Assembly (NCBI GenBank): GCA_013426805.1
Contig: JACDZG010000029.1
Span: 1-64,000 of the forward strand
Direction of reading: 5' to 3'
Length of the DNA: 64,000 bases
From: Chromatiaceae bacterium
GTDB lineage: Bacteria > Pseudomonadota > Gammaproteobacteria > Chromatiales > Chromatiaceae
The translations under genes and the position numbers were made by a program. Shown piece after piece: positions 29,161 to 43,681 of the stretch (within the stretch, counting starts at the first letter, position 1; each line of letters starts with the position of its first letter). The notes beneath the pieces were generated by a model. The model searched no databases. It worked only from the letters and a program-made list of their open reading frames with translations, and was not told the origin of the DNA.

Positions 29161-29700
29161 TTGATCGACCACGACGGTTTCCGCCCCAACGTGGGCATTA
29201 TTCTGACGAACCAGGAACGCCGCCTTTTTTGGGGCCGGCGGGTAGGTCAGAACGCCTGGCAGTTTCCCCAGGGGGGGATCAACTGCGACGAAACCCCGGC
29301 ACAGGCTATGTTTCGGGAGCTTGAGGAGGAAGTCGGCCTCCAGTCTCAGCATGTCACGATCCTCGGTTGCACCCAAGGCTGGCTGCGGTATCACCTGCCC
29401 AAGCGTTATATCCGCCGCCATTGCGGACCGACCTGCATCGGCCAGAAGCAGATCTGGTTCATGTTGCGGGTCGACTGCGGCGAGGATGCGTTCTGCCTCG
29501 ACAAGACCGAGAAACCGGAGTTCGACGCCTGGCGCTGGGTGCGTTATTGGCAACCGCTGCACGAGGTGGTCTACTTCAAACGCCGGGTCTACGAGCTGGC
29601 GCTTGAGGAACTGGCGCCCTTGCTGTACCCGGACGGGGTGCCGGACCGCAACGAACTGTCGCCCCATGCCACTGGTTTCCTGCGTCAGCGGCGCCGCTGA
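29161..29700 (+). CDS. rppH: RNA pyrophosphohydrolase
   Basis: This Nudix enzyme removes pyrophosphate from 5'-triphosphate mRNA ends and so triggers RNase E-dependent decay. The Nudix box [17 protein letters not shown] continues into EEEVGL. The family opening [18 protein letters not shown] and the tryptophan-rich WQFPQGG are present. I place the start at the TTG at 29161 because RppH proteins begin directly with (M)IDxDGxRPNVGI, giving 179 residues; an in-frame ATG at 29119 would add 14 atypical residues. It is followed 43 bp later by ptsP, a conserved pair. Confidence 0.93.
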   Translation: MIDHDGFRPNVGIILTNQERRLFWGRRVGQNAWQFPQGGINCDETPAQAMFRELEEEVGLQSQHVTILGCTQGWLRYHLPKRYIRRHCGPTCIGQKQIWFMLRVDCGEDAFCLDKTEKPEFDAWRWVRYWQPLHEVVYFKRRVYELALEELAPLLYPDGVPDRNELSPHATGFLRQRRR

Positions 29701-29743
29701 TCCGGAACTGCTTTTTCTCGGTTAAAGGAAGGCCCGCTCGACC

Positions 29744-32013
<2,270 letters not shown>

Positions 32014-32014
<1 letters not shown>

Positions 32015-33042
32015 TGCTGGGGCTCTGGCTCGAAGACCGGCAACTCACCCTGCGCGGCGACCTCCCCGAGCCCGTGCCCGGCCCCGGCGAGTGCCTGCTG
32101 AAACCGATCCTGCGCGGCATCTGCAGCACCGACCATCAGCTCGTGCAGGGGCTCTACCCCTTCACCGGCATCCCCGGTCATGAGTTCGTCGGCGTGGTCG
32201 CGTCCGGTCCGCCGCACCTGCTCGGCCGTACCGTCGTCGCCGAGATCAACCTGGCCTGCGGACACTGCGCGCGCTGCCTGAACGGACTCGCCAAACACTG
32301 CGCCAACCGGCAGGTCATCGGCATCCGCGGTCGCCCCGGCGCCTTCGCCGAACGGCTGGCCGTTCCCATCGCCAATTTGCATCCGGTCCCGAACAGCGTC
32401 GCCCCCGCACAGGCAGTCTTCACCGAACCCCTGGCCGCGGCCCTGGAGATCCAGGAGCAGATGCAGATCGGCCCGGACGATCGGGTCCTGGTAGTCGGCG
32501 ACGGCAAACTCGGCCAACTCATCGCCCAGTCACTGCGGCCCACCGGTTGCCGACTGACCGTACTCGGCCGCCATCCGCACAAACTCGCCCATCTGGAACG
32601 GCTCGGCATCGCCACCCGCTGCCAACCAGACCAGACACCGACCGACTGCGACATCGTCATCGAATGCACCGGTTCAGCCGCCGGCTTCGCCCTCGCCCGC
32701 CAGGCGGTGCGCCCGCGCGGCACGCTCGTCCTCAAGAGCACCTATCAGGGCACCGCGGCGATCGACCTCAGCAGCATTGTGGTCGACGAAATCCGCATCC
32801 TGGGCTCGCGCTGCGGCCCCTTCCCCGCGGCCCTGGCGCTGCTGGCCTCCGGCCCCATCGACTTGGGTTATCTGATCGACGCCGTCTACCCGCTTGCGGA
32901 CGGGCTCGCCGCCTTTGCGCGCAGCGGCGAGCGGGGGGTGCTGAAGGTGCTGATCGGGGACCAGGGCGACAAGGGCCATGATCGTTGCGGCCAAAGCGAC
33001 CGCTCGGATTTGTCCACAGATGTCACAGATGTTCACAGATGA
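32014..33042 (+). CDS. Zinc-dependent medium-chain dehydrogenase (alcohol/threonine dehydrogenase-like)
   Basis: The 342-residue MDR-family oxidoreductase carries catalytic zinc ligands in GICSTDHQ and GHEFVGVV and the structural-zinc cysteines in ACGHCARCLNGLAKHC. A Rossmann fold follows at about 165-200 (VLVVGDGKLGQLIAQ). The substrate is not evident. The start ATG overlaps the ptsP stop as TGATG. The C-terminus runs into a dispersed CACAGATGT repeat, so its last residues, DLSTDVTDVHR, are identical to those of the unrelated J-domain protein at 4369-5667; the normal family end is probably near LKVLIGDQ. Confidence 0.88.
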
Positions 33043-33090
33043 AGAAAAAACATTCGTGTTCATCCGTGCTCACCCGTGTTCATCTGCAGA
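33008..33090. repeat. CACAGATGT-type dispersed repeat, second copy
   Basis: The left arm matches 5635-5667 almost base for base. The right half has CGTGTTCATC-type units where the first copy has the CATCTGTGA series. It covers the last eleven codons and stop of the dehydrogenase gene. Confidence 0.75.
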
Positions 33091-33127
33091 TCAATTTTCC
33101 GCACCAGGATCTCTGCGGAAGGTCTGG

Positions 33128-33147
33128 CCGGAACGATGATCAAGGCA
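33128..33147. repeat. Dispersed 20-bp motif, 19/20 copy
   Basis: This copy matches CCGGAACGATGATCAAGGCC at 19 of 20 bases. It lies 34 bp before the start of the NTPase gene. Confidence 0.55.
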
Positions 33148-33181
33148 CGGTTTAGAATGCAGCAAACGAAGGAGACTCTGG

Positions 33182-34510
33182 TTGATCATGCCCGACCCAA
33201 CTGACCTTTCTGCGATCACACGCCTCTACCAAGTCTGCGAGCCATCGAAGTCCCTACACCCAACCGACCCGCGGTGGGTGAACTTCGACGATGTGCGCGG
33301 TGACGAGAACGTGGTCCAAGTCTACGCACGCAGTCTGCGGCGGGCGACGCCCGAGCGAGCGGACTTCAAGCTGTTCACCGGTCACCGCGGCGTGGGTAAG
33401 ACCAGCGAACTCTACCGTCTCAAGGATCTGCTCGAAGAGGCTGTCGGCGGCAAACCCGGCTTTCTTGTGGTGTTCTGCGACGTCAGCGACCGACTCGACG
33501 TGAACGACCTGGATTTCCCCGACCTGCTTGTTTTCGTCGCTTCGCAGTTGCAGGAACAGCTCGGTAAACTGCAATTGCCTGGCTTCAGCGCTGTCACCAC
33601 CTATCTCAGTCGCGTCTGGGATGAGATCCGCAGTCTGCTGGGTAGCCAAGTGGAATTGAAAGGCGTCGAGGTGGAAACCGGCTTCGCCAAACTGGCCATC
33701 GAATTGCGCAACCGCCCCAACTCTCGAGAACTGCTACGTGCAGCCGTGGAACAGCACAGTACGTCACTGCTCGATGCAGTGAACGACCTTCTGAACTCGG
33801 CGGAGGCCTCTGCCCGCAACGCTGACTATGCCGGTTTAGTGCTCATCATTGATGGCTTGGATAAATTGGTGCGCCGCGACCTCGGCAACGGCAACAATAC
33901 GCACGACCGCCTGTTCATCGACCGCAGCGAGCAACTCGCCTCATTGCGCGTGCATACCGTCTACACGGTGCCCATTTCGCTGATCTACACGCCGCGCTTC
34001 AGCCAAGTCCAGCAGTCCATCGGTGAACACAACGCGCCGGTGTCCATGATCCGCCTCAGGCCGAAGCGCGATGCTCCACTGTGCCCGAATTCGCCCGGCA
34101 TGATGAAAATGCGGGAGATGGTCGAAAAACGTTGCATCCACGCCGGCACGTCGCATCAAGACGCCTTTGACAGCGGAGACACTCTGAACTACCTCTGTGA
34201 GATGAGTGGCGGTCACCCGCGGCATCTGATGATGTTTCTGCAGGCGGCCTGCAGCGAGCTGGACGACTTGCCGATCACGCGCAAAGCAGCCGAAAAGGCT
34301 GTGCGCAAGCACGGCAACGGACTGCTGCGCGAGGTTCCGGACGCGGCCTGGGATGCGTTGAAGCACTTTGCCCAGCCACAGCGCGACATCCTCAAGGACG
34401 ATCTCCACCAGCAAATGCTCTTCCTTTTGTTCGTGTTCGAGTACACGAACGGCGAAATCTGGTACGAGATCAACCCGGTGCTGCGAACCCTTGAACGCTT
34501 CAATCGCTGA
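33182..34510 (+). CDS. P-loop NTPase of the STAND/AAA type
   Basis: The 442-residue ATPase has Walker A GHRGVGKTS (67-75), Walker B LVLIIDGLDK (219-228) and a downstream SGGHPRHLMMFLQAAC segment typical of the sensor/winged-helix part of AAA_16-like and STAND NTPases. No membrane helix or nuclease motif is visible. I chose the TTG at 33182 because AAGGAG lies seven bases upstream; the ATG at 33188 has poor spacing. The gene overlaps the next by 20 bp and the pair is presumably one module: NTPase plus TPR sensor. A conflict or defence role is an inference from this architecture. Confidence 0.85.
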   Translation: MIMPDPTDLSAITRLYQVCEPSKSLHPTDPRWVNFDDVRGDENVVQVYARSLRRATPERADFKLFTGHRGVGKTSELYRLKDLLEEAVGGKPGFLVVFCDVSDRLDVNDLDFPDLLVFVASQLQEQLGKLQLPGFSAVTTYLSRVWDEIRSLLGSQVELKGVEVETGFAKLAIELRNRPNSRELLRAAVEQHSTSLLDAVNDLLNSAEASARNADYAGLVLIIDGLDKLVRRDLGNGNNTHDRLFIDRSEQLASLRVHTVYTVPISLIYTPRFSQVQQSIGEHNAPVSMIRLRPKRDAPLCPNSPGMMKMREMVEKRCIHAGTSHQDAFDSGDTLNYLCEMSGGHPRHLMMFLQAACSELDDLPITRKAAEKAVRKHGNGLLREVPDAAWDALKHFAQPQRDILKDDLHQQMLFLLFVFEYTNGEIWYEINPVLRTLERFNR

Positions 34511-36773
34511 GTCCGCGGTCGAGCAGGCCGGGGAGTCCTTCCGTGCGCTTCGACGCGGAATCACCCGCAGCCGCGGGTTCTCGCTGCATGTCTGCACCTG
34601 CGACTCGCCAGCCACCCGCGACCAGCTCATTCGCAACCTCGCCGCGTCGATGCCGGCGGTGCCGATTCATCGCTATGAGCTGGCAGACACTGATGACGAC
34701 GTCCTCGAGGCGACGGCCACCGTGCTGGCGGACGCCGCGCCCGGTCCTGTCATGGTCGTGGGAGTCGAGCGGGTACTCGGCGACGACGCACATGCGCAAC
34801 GGTTCCTGAGCGGCCTCAACCTCCGCCGCGGCGAGTGGCCGACGCGGATTCCCTATCCTGTCGTCTTCTGGCTGTCTCGTCGGATGCTGGGGCGACTGAC
34901 CGCCGGTGCACCCGATTTTTTCGATTGGCGTAGCGACACCATCGAATTTCCCGAACTCAGCAGCGTCGAGTCGCACCCCTTCGCGACCCGAGAATGGCAG
35001 TTCGGCGTCAGCCCGCGGGTTTCGAAGGAGGAACAGCAGGAACGGGTCAAGGAACTGGAGGCTCGCATCGCGGCAGTGCGCCAGTCGGATGACGAGCGAG
35101 TCATCCGGAACCGCGCGGAGTGGTGGGATGAACTTGCGGTCCTGAAGTGGGTACGGGGGGATGTCGATGAGGCGCTGCGCATCTACACCGAGGAGCAAAT
35201 TCCAGTCTACGAGCGCCTTGGCGATCTACGCGCCAAAGCTGTTACCCAGGGAAAGATCGCCGGCATCCTCCAAGGCCGCGGCCAGCTCGACGAGGCGATG
35301 CGTATCCGTATCGAGGAGGAACTCCCGGTCTTCGAGCGCCTCGGCGACCTGCGTGCCAAGGCCGTTACCCAAAGCAAGATCGCCAACATCCTCAAGACCC
35401 GCGGTCAACTGGATGAGGCCCTGCGTCTCCTGAACGACGAAGTGCTCACGGTCCATTCTCTCTTCGGCGCCGCTCACCAGAAAGCCGTCACGCTGGGGGA
35501 GATCGCCAACATCCTCCAGGACCGCGGCCAGTTCGACGAGGCGCTGCGCATCTACACCGAGGAACAACTCCCGGTCTACGAGCGCCTTGGCGACCTGCGC
35601 GAGAAGGCCGTCACCCAGGGCAGGATCGCCGACATCCTCCAAACCCGCGGCCAGCTCGACGAGGCCATGCGTATCCGTACCGAGGAAGAACTCCCGGTCT
35701 TCGAGCACCTCGGCGACCTGCGCTCCAAGGCGGTCACCTGGGGCCAGATCGCTGACATCCTCAAAGCCCGTGGTCAGCTCGACGAGGCCATGCGCATCTA
35801 TACCGAGGAGCAACTCCCGGTCTACGAGCGCATCGGCGACATTCGCCAGAAAGCCATCACTCTGGCCATGATCGCCGATATCCTGAAAGCCCGTGGCCAG
35901 CTCGACGCGGCGCTACACATCCTGACCGATGAGGTGCTCGCGACCTTCGCGCGCCTCGGCGACCTACGTTCCAAAGCGGTCACCTGGGGCAAGATCGCTG
36001 ACCTCCTCAAAGCACGTGGTCAGCTCGACGAGGCCATGCGCATCCGCACCATGGAGCAACTGCCGGTCTACGAACGCCTTGGCGACGTGCGCCAGAAAGC
36101 CATCACCCAGGGTAAGATCGCCGACATCCTCCAGGACCGCGGCCAACTCGACGAAGCACTGCGCGTCCGCACCGAGGAGGAACTGCCGGTCTACGAGCGC
36201 CTTGGCGACCTGCGCGAGAAGGCTGTCACCCTGGGCAAGATTGCAGACTTCCTCCAGGCTCGCGGCCAGCTCGACGAAGCACTGCGCATCTGCACCGAGG
36301 AGGAACTGCCGGTCTACGAGCGTCTCGGCGACCTACACGGAAAAGCTGCCACCCAGGGCCGTATTGCCGACATCCTTCAAACCCGCGGCCAGTTCGACGA
36401 GGCCCTGCGCATCTATACCGAGGAGCAACTCCCGATCTACGAGCGCCTTGGCGAGCCACACGAGAAGGCTATCACCCAGGGCCGTATCGCCGACATCCTC
36501 CGAACCCGCGGCCAGTTCGACGAGGCCCTGCGCCTCCTGAGCGATGAAGTGCTCCCGGTCTTTGAGCGCCTCGGCGACCTGAGATCGCTGCTATTCTGCC
36601 GTATCGACATCGCGCTGACGTTGCTGGCCCGCGGCCGGACCGACGACCATGCACAGGCAAATGCGCTGCTGTGCCAGGCGCTGGCCGCCCCCAACCACCT
36701 GCGCATCCCGGAGGTCGGCCAGATCGAGCAGATGCTTCAACACGTCGGCATGGTCTGTGACAGCATGACATGA
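34491..36773 (+). CDS. TPR-repeat protein paired with the NTPase
   Basis: The protein has about 760 residues. The N-terminal 170 residues resemble a degenerate P-loop or partner domain: PVMVVGVERVLGD could be a Walker B-like strand, and VVFWLSRRMLGRLTAGAPDF with FFDWRS is a signature I associate with NTPase-TPR proteins, but no Walker A is seen. Residues about 222-713 are twelve tandem 41-residue TPR units (consensus RGQLDEALRIYTEEQLPVYE then RLGDLREKAVTQGKIADILQ), highly similar at the DNA level with a 123-bp period. The start is uncertain; the TTG at 34491 overlaps the NTPase gene, while an ATG at 34368 would overlap deeply. The stop overlaps the following ATG. Confidence 0.8.
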   Translation: MNASIAESAVEQAGESFRALRRGITRSRGFSLHVCTCDSPATRDQLIRNLAASMPAVPIHRYELADTDDDVLEATATVLADAAPGPVMVVGVERVLGDDAHAQRFLSGLNLRRGEWPTRIPYPVVFWLSRRMLGRLTAGAPDFFDWRSDTIEFPELSSVESHPFATREWQFGVSPRVSKEEQQERVKELEARIAAVRQSDDERVIRNRAEWWDELAVLKWVRGDVDEALRIYTEEQIPVYERLGDLRAKAVTQGKIAGILQGRGQLDEAMRIRIEEELPVFERLGDLRAKAVTQSKIANILKTRGQLDEALRLLNDEVLTVHSLFGAAHQKAVTLGEIANILQDRGQFDEALRIYTEEQLPVYERLGDLREKAVTQGRIADILQTRGQLDEAMRIRTEEELPVFEHLGDLRSKAVTWGQIADILKARGQLDEAMRIYTEEQLPVYERIGDIRQKAITLAMIADILKARGQLDAALHILTDEVLATFARLGDLRSKAVTWGKIADLLKARGQLDEAMRIRTMEQLPVYERLGDVRQKAITQGKIADILQDRGQLDEALRVRTEEELPVYERLGDLREKAVTLGKIADFLQARGQLDEALRICTEEELPVYERLGDLHGKAATQGRIADILQTRGQFDEALRIYTEEQLPIYERLGEPHEKAITQGRIADILRTRGQFDEALRLLSDEVLPVFERLGDLRSLLFCRIDIALTLLARGRTDDHAQANALLCQALAAPNHLRIPEVGQIEQMLQHVGMVCDSMT
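35154..36629 (+). repeat. Twelve 123-bp tandem repeats encoding TPR units
   Basis: The period is 123 bp throughout (for example 35277, 35400). Units 3, 7 and 12 form a subtype (LLNDEV/ILTDEV/LLSDEV) distinct from the TEEQLP/TEEELP units, suggesting duplication of blocks as well as of single units. Confidence 0.9.
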
Positions 36774-37741
36774 TCCGATTCGCCATCCTCGGCTGCGGCG
36801 CCCACGGCGAGCGCTACCTGCGACACCTGGCGGCGGGCGATGTGCCCGGCGCGCGGCCCACGGCACTCTGGCGGCAGGACCAGACCGCCGCGGCGGCGCT
36901 GGCCGGGCGCTATGGCGCGCGCGCCCACCGCGACTGGTCCGCGCTGATCGCGGACCCGACAGTCGACGCGGTCATCGTCGCCACCCCGCCGGGCGCCCAC
37001 GCCGCGCCGATTCTGGCGGCGGCGCGGGCGGGTAAGCCGGTGCTCACCGAGAAGCCGCTGACGGCGAACCTGGCGGACGCTTTGACCCTGGCCGCCGCGC
37101 TGCCGGCGGACGCGCGCGTGATGGTCGCCCACACCCTGCGTTACGCTCCGGCGTTGCTGGCCGCCCGCGCGCGGCTACCGGACCTGGGCGAGATCTACCG
37201 CATCCGCGTCGCGCAGCGGCTGGAGCCGAACGCCATTGCCTGGCAGCGCGACCGGACGCTGGCCGGCGGCGGTTCGGTGATCCTGACCGGGGTCCACGGG
37301 TTCGATCTAGTCCGCTGGTTCACCGGGGCGACGCCGGACCGGGTCAATGCCTGCACCCGTGTGCTGCTCGGGCACCCGTTCGAGGACTTGTTCGAGGCCC
37401 GCTTCGAGTATGCCGACCGGCCGCTCATCGCCACTTGCGAGGTCGCCAAGTTCTCGCATAGCCGCAGCGCCCTGCTGGAGCTGGTCGGGACTCGGGGTCA
37501 ATGTTGGGTGGATTATCTGGCCGGCCGGGTAGAGTGGATCGCAGGGCGGGAGCGGCGAGTCATCGCCGAGCCGGGCGATCAGCCGACCCTGCCGCCGACC
37601 CTAACTGCCTTCTGCCGCTGGCTCGATGAGGGCGGCGCCTGCCCGATTCCGCTCGCGGATGGAATTGCCGCGCTCAGGATGGCGGAGGCCTGCTACCGGT
37701 CCGCCGCGACCGGGGATCCGGCCAGGCTCAATGAACCTTGA
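36770..37741 (+). CDS. Gfo/Idh/MocA-family oxidoreductase
   Basis: The 323-residue NAD(P)-dependent dehydrogenase has an N-terminal Rossmann fold with GCGAHGERYLRHL and the family motif LTEKPL near residue 87, then the alpha/beta C-terminal domain (GGSVILTGVHGFDLVRWF with the conserved HxxD-like GVHGFD). The substrate is probably a sugar or cyclitol derivative but cannot be specified. The start ATGA overlaps the stop of the TPR gene, which suggests co-transcription, though a functional link to that module is not evident. Confidence 0.88.
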   Translation: MIRFAILGCGAHGERYLRHLAAGDVPGARPTALWRQDQTAAAALAGRYGARAHRDWSALIADPTVDAVIVATPPGAHAAPILAAARAGKPVLTEKPLTANLADALTLAAALPADARVMVAHTLRYAPALLAARARLPDLGEIYRIRVAQRLEPNAIAWQRDRTLAGGGSVILTGVHGFDLVRWFTGATPDRVNACTRVLLGHPFEDLFEARFEYADRPLIATCEVAKFSHSRSALLELVGTRGQCWVDYLAGRVEWIAGRERRVIAEPGDQPTLPPTLTAFCRWLDEGGACPIPLADGIAALRMAEACYRSAATGDPARLNEP

Positions 37742-37805
37742 TTGAGCGCGGTGATCGTTGAAGCACGGTCCGAGTCAGTTGCTCAGCCTGTTTCGCCGCG
37801 ATCCC

Positions 37806-37898
37806 GTGGGAGCGGCCTCCGGCCGCGATGGGGCCGCGCGGGATTGCGACCATCGGCGTTCACCACATCCTCCCATCGCGGCCAGAGGCCGCTCCCAC
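37806..37898. repeat. Inverted pair of REP-like elements
   Basis: GTGGGAGCGGCCTCCGGCC(GCGATGGG) at 37806-37832 is repeated in inverse orientation at 37872-37898 with one change. A third copy is at 5788-5814. The pair lies between convergent genes, where it may act as a transcription barrier. Confidence 0.75.
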
Positions 37899-37987
37899 AG
37901 AAGACTTGCATCTCGCGAATCCCGCAATCGCCGAGTCTGCCGGGGCCGATCCGATCCAAAAACATCGCGTACCGCGCTGGGCGCGAT

Positions 37988-38473
37988 TTAAAAGGGGATA
38001 TCGTCGTCGAACGGCATGCCGCCGCCTTGCTCGGGGGCCCCTGGAGCGGGTGCCGCCGGGCGAGCGCCGCCCGCTGCCGGCTGGGCGCGGGGGGCATCGT
38101 CGTAGGGAACTGACGAGCCGCCGCCGGAACGACTGTCGAGCATCTGCATGGTGCCGCCGACGCCGACAATGACCTCGGTCGTATAGCGATCATGCCCCTC
38201 CTTATCCTGCCACTTCTTGGTGCGCAATTGGCCCTCGACATAGATCTTGGAGCCCTTGTGGAGATACTGCTTGACGATCTCGGCGAGCTTGCCGAAGAAC
38301 ACGACCCGATGCCACTCGGTGCGCTCCTGCGTCTCGCCGGTGTTCTTGTCCTTCCAGGACTCGCTGGTGGCAATGCTGACATTGGCGACCGCGTCGCCAC
38401 TCTGCATGTAGCGCACGTCCGGCTCGTTGCCTAGGTTGCCGATCAGGATGACTTTGTTGACGCCTCTGGACAT
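37988..38473 (-). CDS. ssb: Single-stranded DNA-binding protein
   Basis: The 161-residue SSB has the OB fold ([20 protein letters not shown], then [20 protein letters not shown]), a Gly/Pro/Ala-rich linker, and the acidic tip MPFDDDIPF, which binds repair and replication partners. The ATG at 38473 gives the canonical N-terminus; the upstream in-frame extension is not used. It is followed upstream by the MFS gene and divergent uvrA, a common gammaproteobacterial order. Confidence 0.97.
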   Translation of the reverse strand: MSRGVNKVILIGNLGNEPDVRYMQSGDAVANVSIATSESWKDKNTGETQERTEWHRVVFFGKLAEIVKQYLHKGSKIYVEGQLRTKKWQDKEGHDRYTTEVIVGVGGTMQMLDSRSGGGSSVPYDDAPRAQPAAGGARPAAPAPGAPEQGGGMPFDDDIPF

Positions 38474-38530
38474 GATCTCCTCGCACCCGCCCAAACGGGT
38501 AAAAAATAACAGATCGATTCGCCGCGGCCC

Positions 38531-39988
38531 TCAGGCCGCGGCAAAGGCTTGTAATCTTGCCGAATCGAGCGCCCGGCTGTCCACTTTGAGATAGGCAACC
38601 CCCTCCTCCGGCACCACCACCGCATCGCGCACCCCCGGCACGGCCAGCAATTGCTGCTCCAGGGCCAGGATCCCGTCCGTGTCGATCGACCCCAGGCGGA
38701 TCATCTGGTTGCTCACCCGCTCCGGCGCGGCCATGGTTGCGGCGACCAGGATCCAGGCCAGGGCCGAGACCGCGGCGAACAGGAACACCGCCGGCGTTCC
38801 GAAGGTCTGATGGACCAGCCCCCCGGTCATGCCGCCCAGGAAGGCGCCGATGAACTGGGAGGTGGAGTAGACGCCCATGGCGGTGCCCTTGGCCCCGGCG
38901 CGGGCGATCTTGGAGATGATGGACGGCAGCAGCGCTTCAAGCACATTCACGGCCGTGAAGAACAGCGCCAGCAGCATCAAGAGCGGGACCAGGCTGGTCG
39001 CCCAGAACGAGAAACCGAGCGCGGTCAGCCCGACCGCGGCGATGGCGCCGAGAAAGACCTGCTTCACCCGTCCCTGCCCTTCCGCGATGATGATAAAAGG
39101 CACCATCGCGCCCAGACCGACCAGCAGCACCGGCAGATAGACCTCCCAATGATCGGCGGCGGCCACGCCGGCCGCGACGATGGACGGGGGGATGACCAGG
39201 AACATGGCGGTCATCATCAGGTGCAGCGAGAAAATGCCGAAGTTCAGCCGCAGCAACTGGCCGTCGCGCAGCACTCCGCCGAGTTGGCTCGCGACCGGCT
39301 CCGCGTCGCAGTGGACGGAACGGCGCCGCGGATTGGGCACCACCAACCACAGGACCAGGATGCCGCCGAAGGCCAGCACCGCGGTCGCCCAGAAGACGCC
39401 GGCCAGCCCCCAGATTTGCGCGATGGCCGGCCCCAGGATGAAGGCGAGCCCGAACGCAATGCCGATGCTCGCCCCGACCCCGGCCATGGCGCGCGTGCGC
39501 ACCTCATCGCGGGTCAGGTCGGCGGCCAGCGCGGTCACCGCCGCCGAGACCGCCCCGGCCCCCTGGATCACCCGCCCGATGATGATCCCTTCGATGGTGG
39601 TGGACAGGGCGGCGATGACGCTCCCCAGGACGAAAATCGCCAGCCCGCCGAAAATCACCGGCTTGCGCCCGATGCGGTCGGACAGCATCCCGAAGGGGAT
39701 CTGCAGGAGCGCCTGCGTCAGTCCATAGGCCCCGATGGCGAGCCCGATCAGCAAGGGTGTCGCCCCGCTGACCCCGCCCGCATAGAGCGCGAAGACCGGC
39801 AGGATCAGGAACAGGCCCAACATGCGCAGGCCATAGATACCAGCCAGGCCGACCGCGGCGCGGCGCTCGTCTGGAGTCAGGGGAAGGATCTCGGGTTTGG
39901 CTGGCTTCACGGGCAACGCAACAGAGCGCGGAAATGACAGAGGCTGGCATGATACCAGTTTTGCGTCGGCCGGCCGCCGCTCCGCCAT
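38531..39988 (-). CDS. MFS transporter of the YajR type with C-terminal YAM-like domain
   Basis: Twelve predicted helices start at [20 protein letters not shown]. The MFS loop motif [13 protein letters not shown] lies between helices 2 and 3. After the last helix a soluble segment of about 65 residues ([20 protein letters not shown] ... [19 protein letters not shown]) resembles the ferredoxin-like YAM domain of E. coli YajR. The substrate is unknown; a proton-driven drug or metabolite exporter is likely. The ATG at 39988 is my choice but lacks a strong ribosome site; TTG/GTG codons near 39916 are alternatives. Confidence 0.85.
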   Translation of the reverse strand: MAERRPADAKLVSCQPLSFPRSVALPVKPAKPEILPLTPDERRAAVGLAGIYGLRMLGLFLILPVFALYAGGVSGATPLLIGLAIGAYGLTQALLQIPFGMLSDRIGRKPVIFGGLAIFVLGSVIAALSTTIEGIIIGRVIQGAGAVSAAVTALAADLTRDEVRTRAMAGVGASIGIAFGLAFILGPAIAQIWGLAGVFWATAVLAFGGILVLWLVVPNPRRRSVHCDAEPVASQLGGVLRDGQLLRLNFGIFSLHLMMTAMFLVIPPSIVAAGVAAADHWEVYLPVLLVGLGAMVPFIIIAEGQGRVKQVFLGAIAAVGLTALGFSFWATSLVPLLMLLALFFTAVNVLEALLPSIISKIARAGAKGTAMGVYSTSQFIGAFLGGMTGGLVHQTFGTPAVFLFAAVSALAWILVAATMAAPERVSNQMIRLGSIDTDGILALEQQLLAVPGVRDAVVVPEEGVAYLKVDSRALDSARLQAFAAA

Positions 39989-40030
39989 AATAGGAATCCC
40001 CGCCCTCCGACTAGCCGATCGAGCCCCGTC

Positions 40031-42859
<2,829 letters not shown>

Positions 42860-42923
42860 GGCCGGTGACAGGGGAACGCTGAGGATTCGTGATTGTTATC
42901 AAAATAACGATATACTCCCGATC

Positions 42924-43238
42924 ATGAAGCCGCTTCGTTTCGTTGGATCGAGCCTGGATGACCTGCAGAATTTTCCTGCGGAAGCACGGCGGGACGCGGG
43001 TTTTGAACTGGATGCCGTGCAACGTGGCCTGATGCCGTCGGACTTTAAGCCCATGCTCAACGTCGGCCAGGGCGCCTATGAGATCCGCATCCATGCCCAA
43101 GGAGAGTGGCGCGTTATCTACGTGGCGAAAGTTGAGTCGGCGGTTTACGTTCTCCATGCCTTCCACAAGACGACCACCAAGACCAGCAAATCCGACATCG
43201 CCCTCGCGGCAAGCCGGTACCGACAGATTGCGAGTTAG
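42924..43238 (+). CDS. HigB-like toxin (RelE/ParE superfamily, Gp49-like)
   Basis: The 104-residue protein of the phage Gp49-like/HigB family has the segment FPAEARRDAGFELDAVQRGL, followed by GQGAYEIRIHAQGEWRVIYV and VYVLHAFHKTTTKTSKSDIA. These are the basic beta-sheet residues typical of ribosome-dependent mRNA interferases. The antitoxin gene begins five bases later. A short AT-rich segment with TTGTTATC and GATATACT just upstream is a plausible, autoregulated promoter. Confidence 0.88.
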   Translation: MKPLRFVGSSLDDLQNFPAEARRDAGFELDAVQRGLMPSDFKPMLNVGQGAYEIRIHAQGEWRVIYVAKVESAVYVLHAFHKTTTKTSKSDIALAASRYRQIAS

Positions 43239-43243
43239 AGACC

Positions 43244-43528
43244 ATGACATCGGAACCCATCGTCGAATCCAGCGGCAACGTCTTTGCGGACTTGGGCTTT
43301 CCACCGGACGAGGCCGCCATCCTCGCCCTACGCGCCGAGTTGATGGCGCGGTTGCGCGAGATCCTCCTCGAACGAGGCTGGACCCAAACCGAAGCGGCCG
43401 AGCAACTGGGAATCGGCCAATCGCGGGTGTCCGACCTGGTCCGAGGCAAGTACGACAAGTTCAGCCTGGACATGCTCGTACGGCTGACCGCGAGGACCGG
43501 CGGCCGGGTCGAGCTTGCCGTACGTTGA
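43244..43528 (+). CDS. HigA-like antitoxin (XRE/HTH family)
   Basis: The 94-residue protein has a helix-turn-helix at about 38-70 (LLERGWTQTEAAEQLGIGQS then RVSDLVRGKYDKF). It partners the preceding HigB-like toxin and should bind the module's own promoter. The toxin-first order is characteristic of HigBA. Confidence 0.9.
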   Translation: MTSEPIVESSGNVFADLGFPPDEAAILALRAELMARLREILLERGWTQTEAAEQLGIGQSRVSDLVRGKYDKFSLDMLVRLTARTGGRVELAVR

Positions 43529-43529
43529 C

Positions 43530-43644
43530 GAGTGGTCGGGATCTTGCCCTGATGGGTGCCTGCCTGGCCAATAATGGGGTCAACCCGGTCACCGGGGTGC
43601 GCGCGCTGCCGGAGGCCCAGCGGGACGCCTCTTGTCAGTTATAA
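43530..43644 (+). pseudogene. Glutaminase gene fragment
   Basis: In frame with codons starting near 43530, GRDLALMGACLANNGVNPVT is followed by GVRALPEAQRD. This is the well-conserved glutaminase (GlsA) segment; the full enzyme has about 300 residues. No flanking glutaminase sequence remains, so the two toxin-antitoxin modules have replaced or disrupted the gene. Confidence 0.7.
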
Positions 43645-43681
43645 CTTGCAAAATGACCCCTTTCGTCAAAAACTGTAAGCT

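Noticed and set aside
42860-42923. SOS box for uvrA or a terminator after uvrA
   Set aside because: No CTGT-N8-ACAG in the uvrA upstream gap and no stem-loop with a T-run after its stop could be found by eye.
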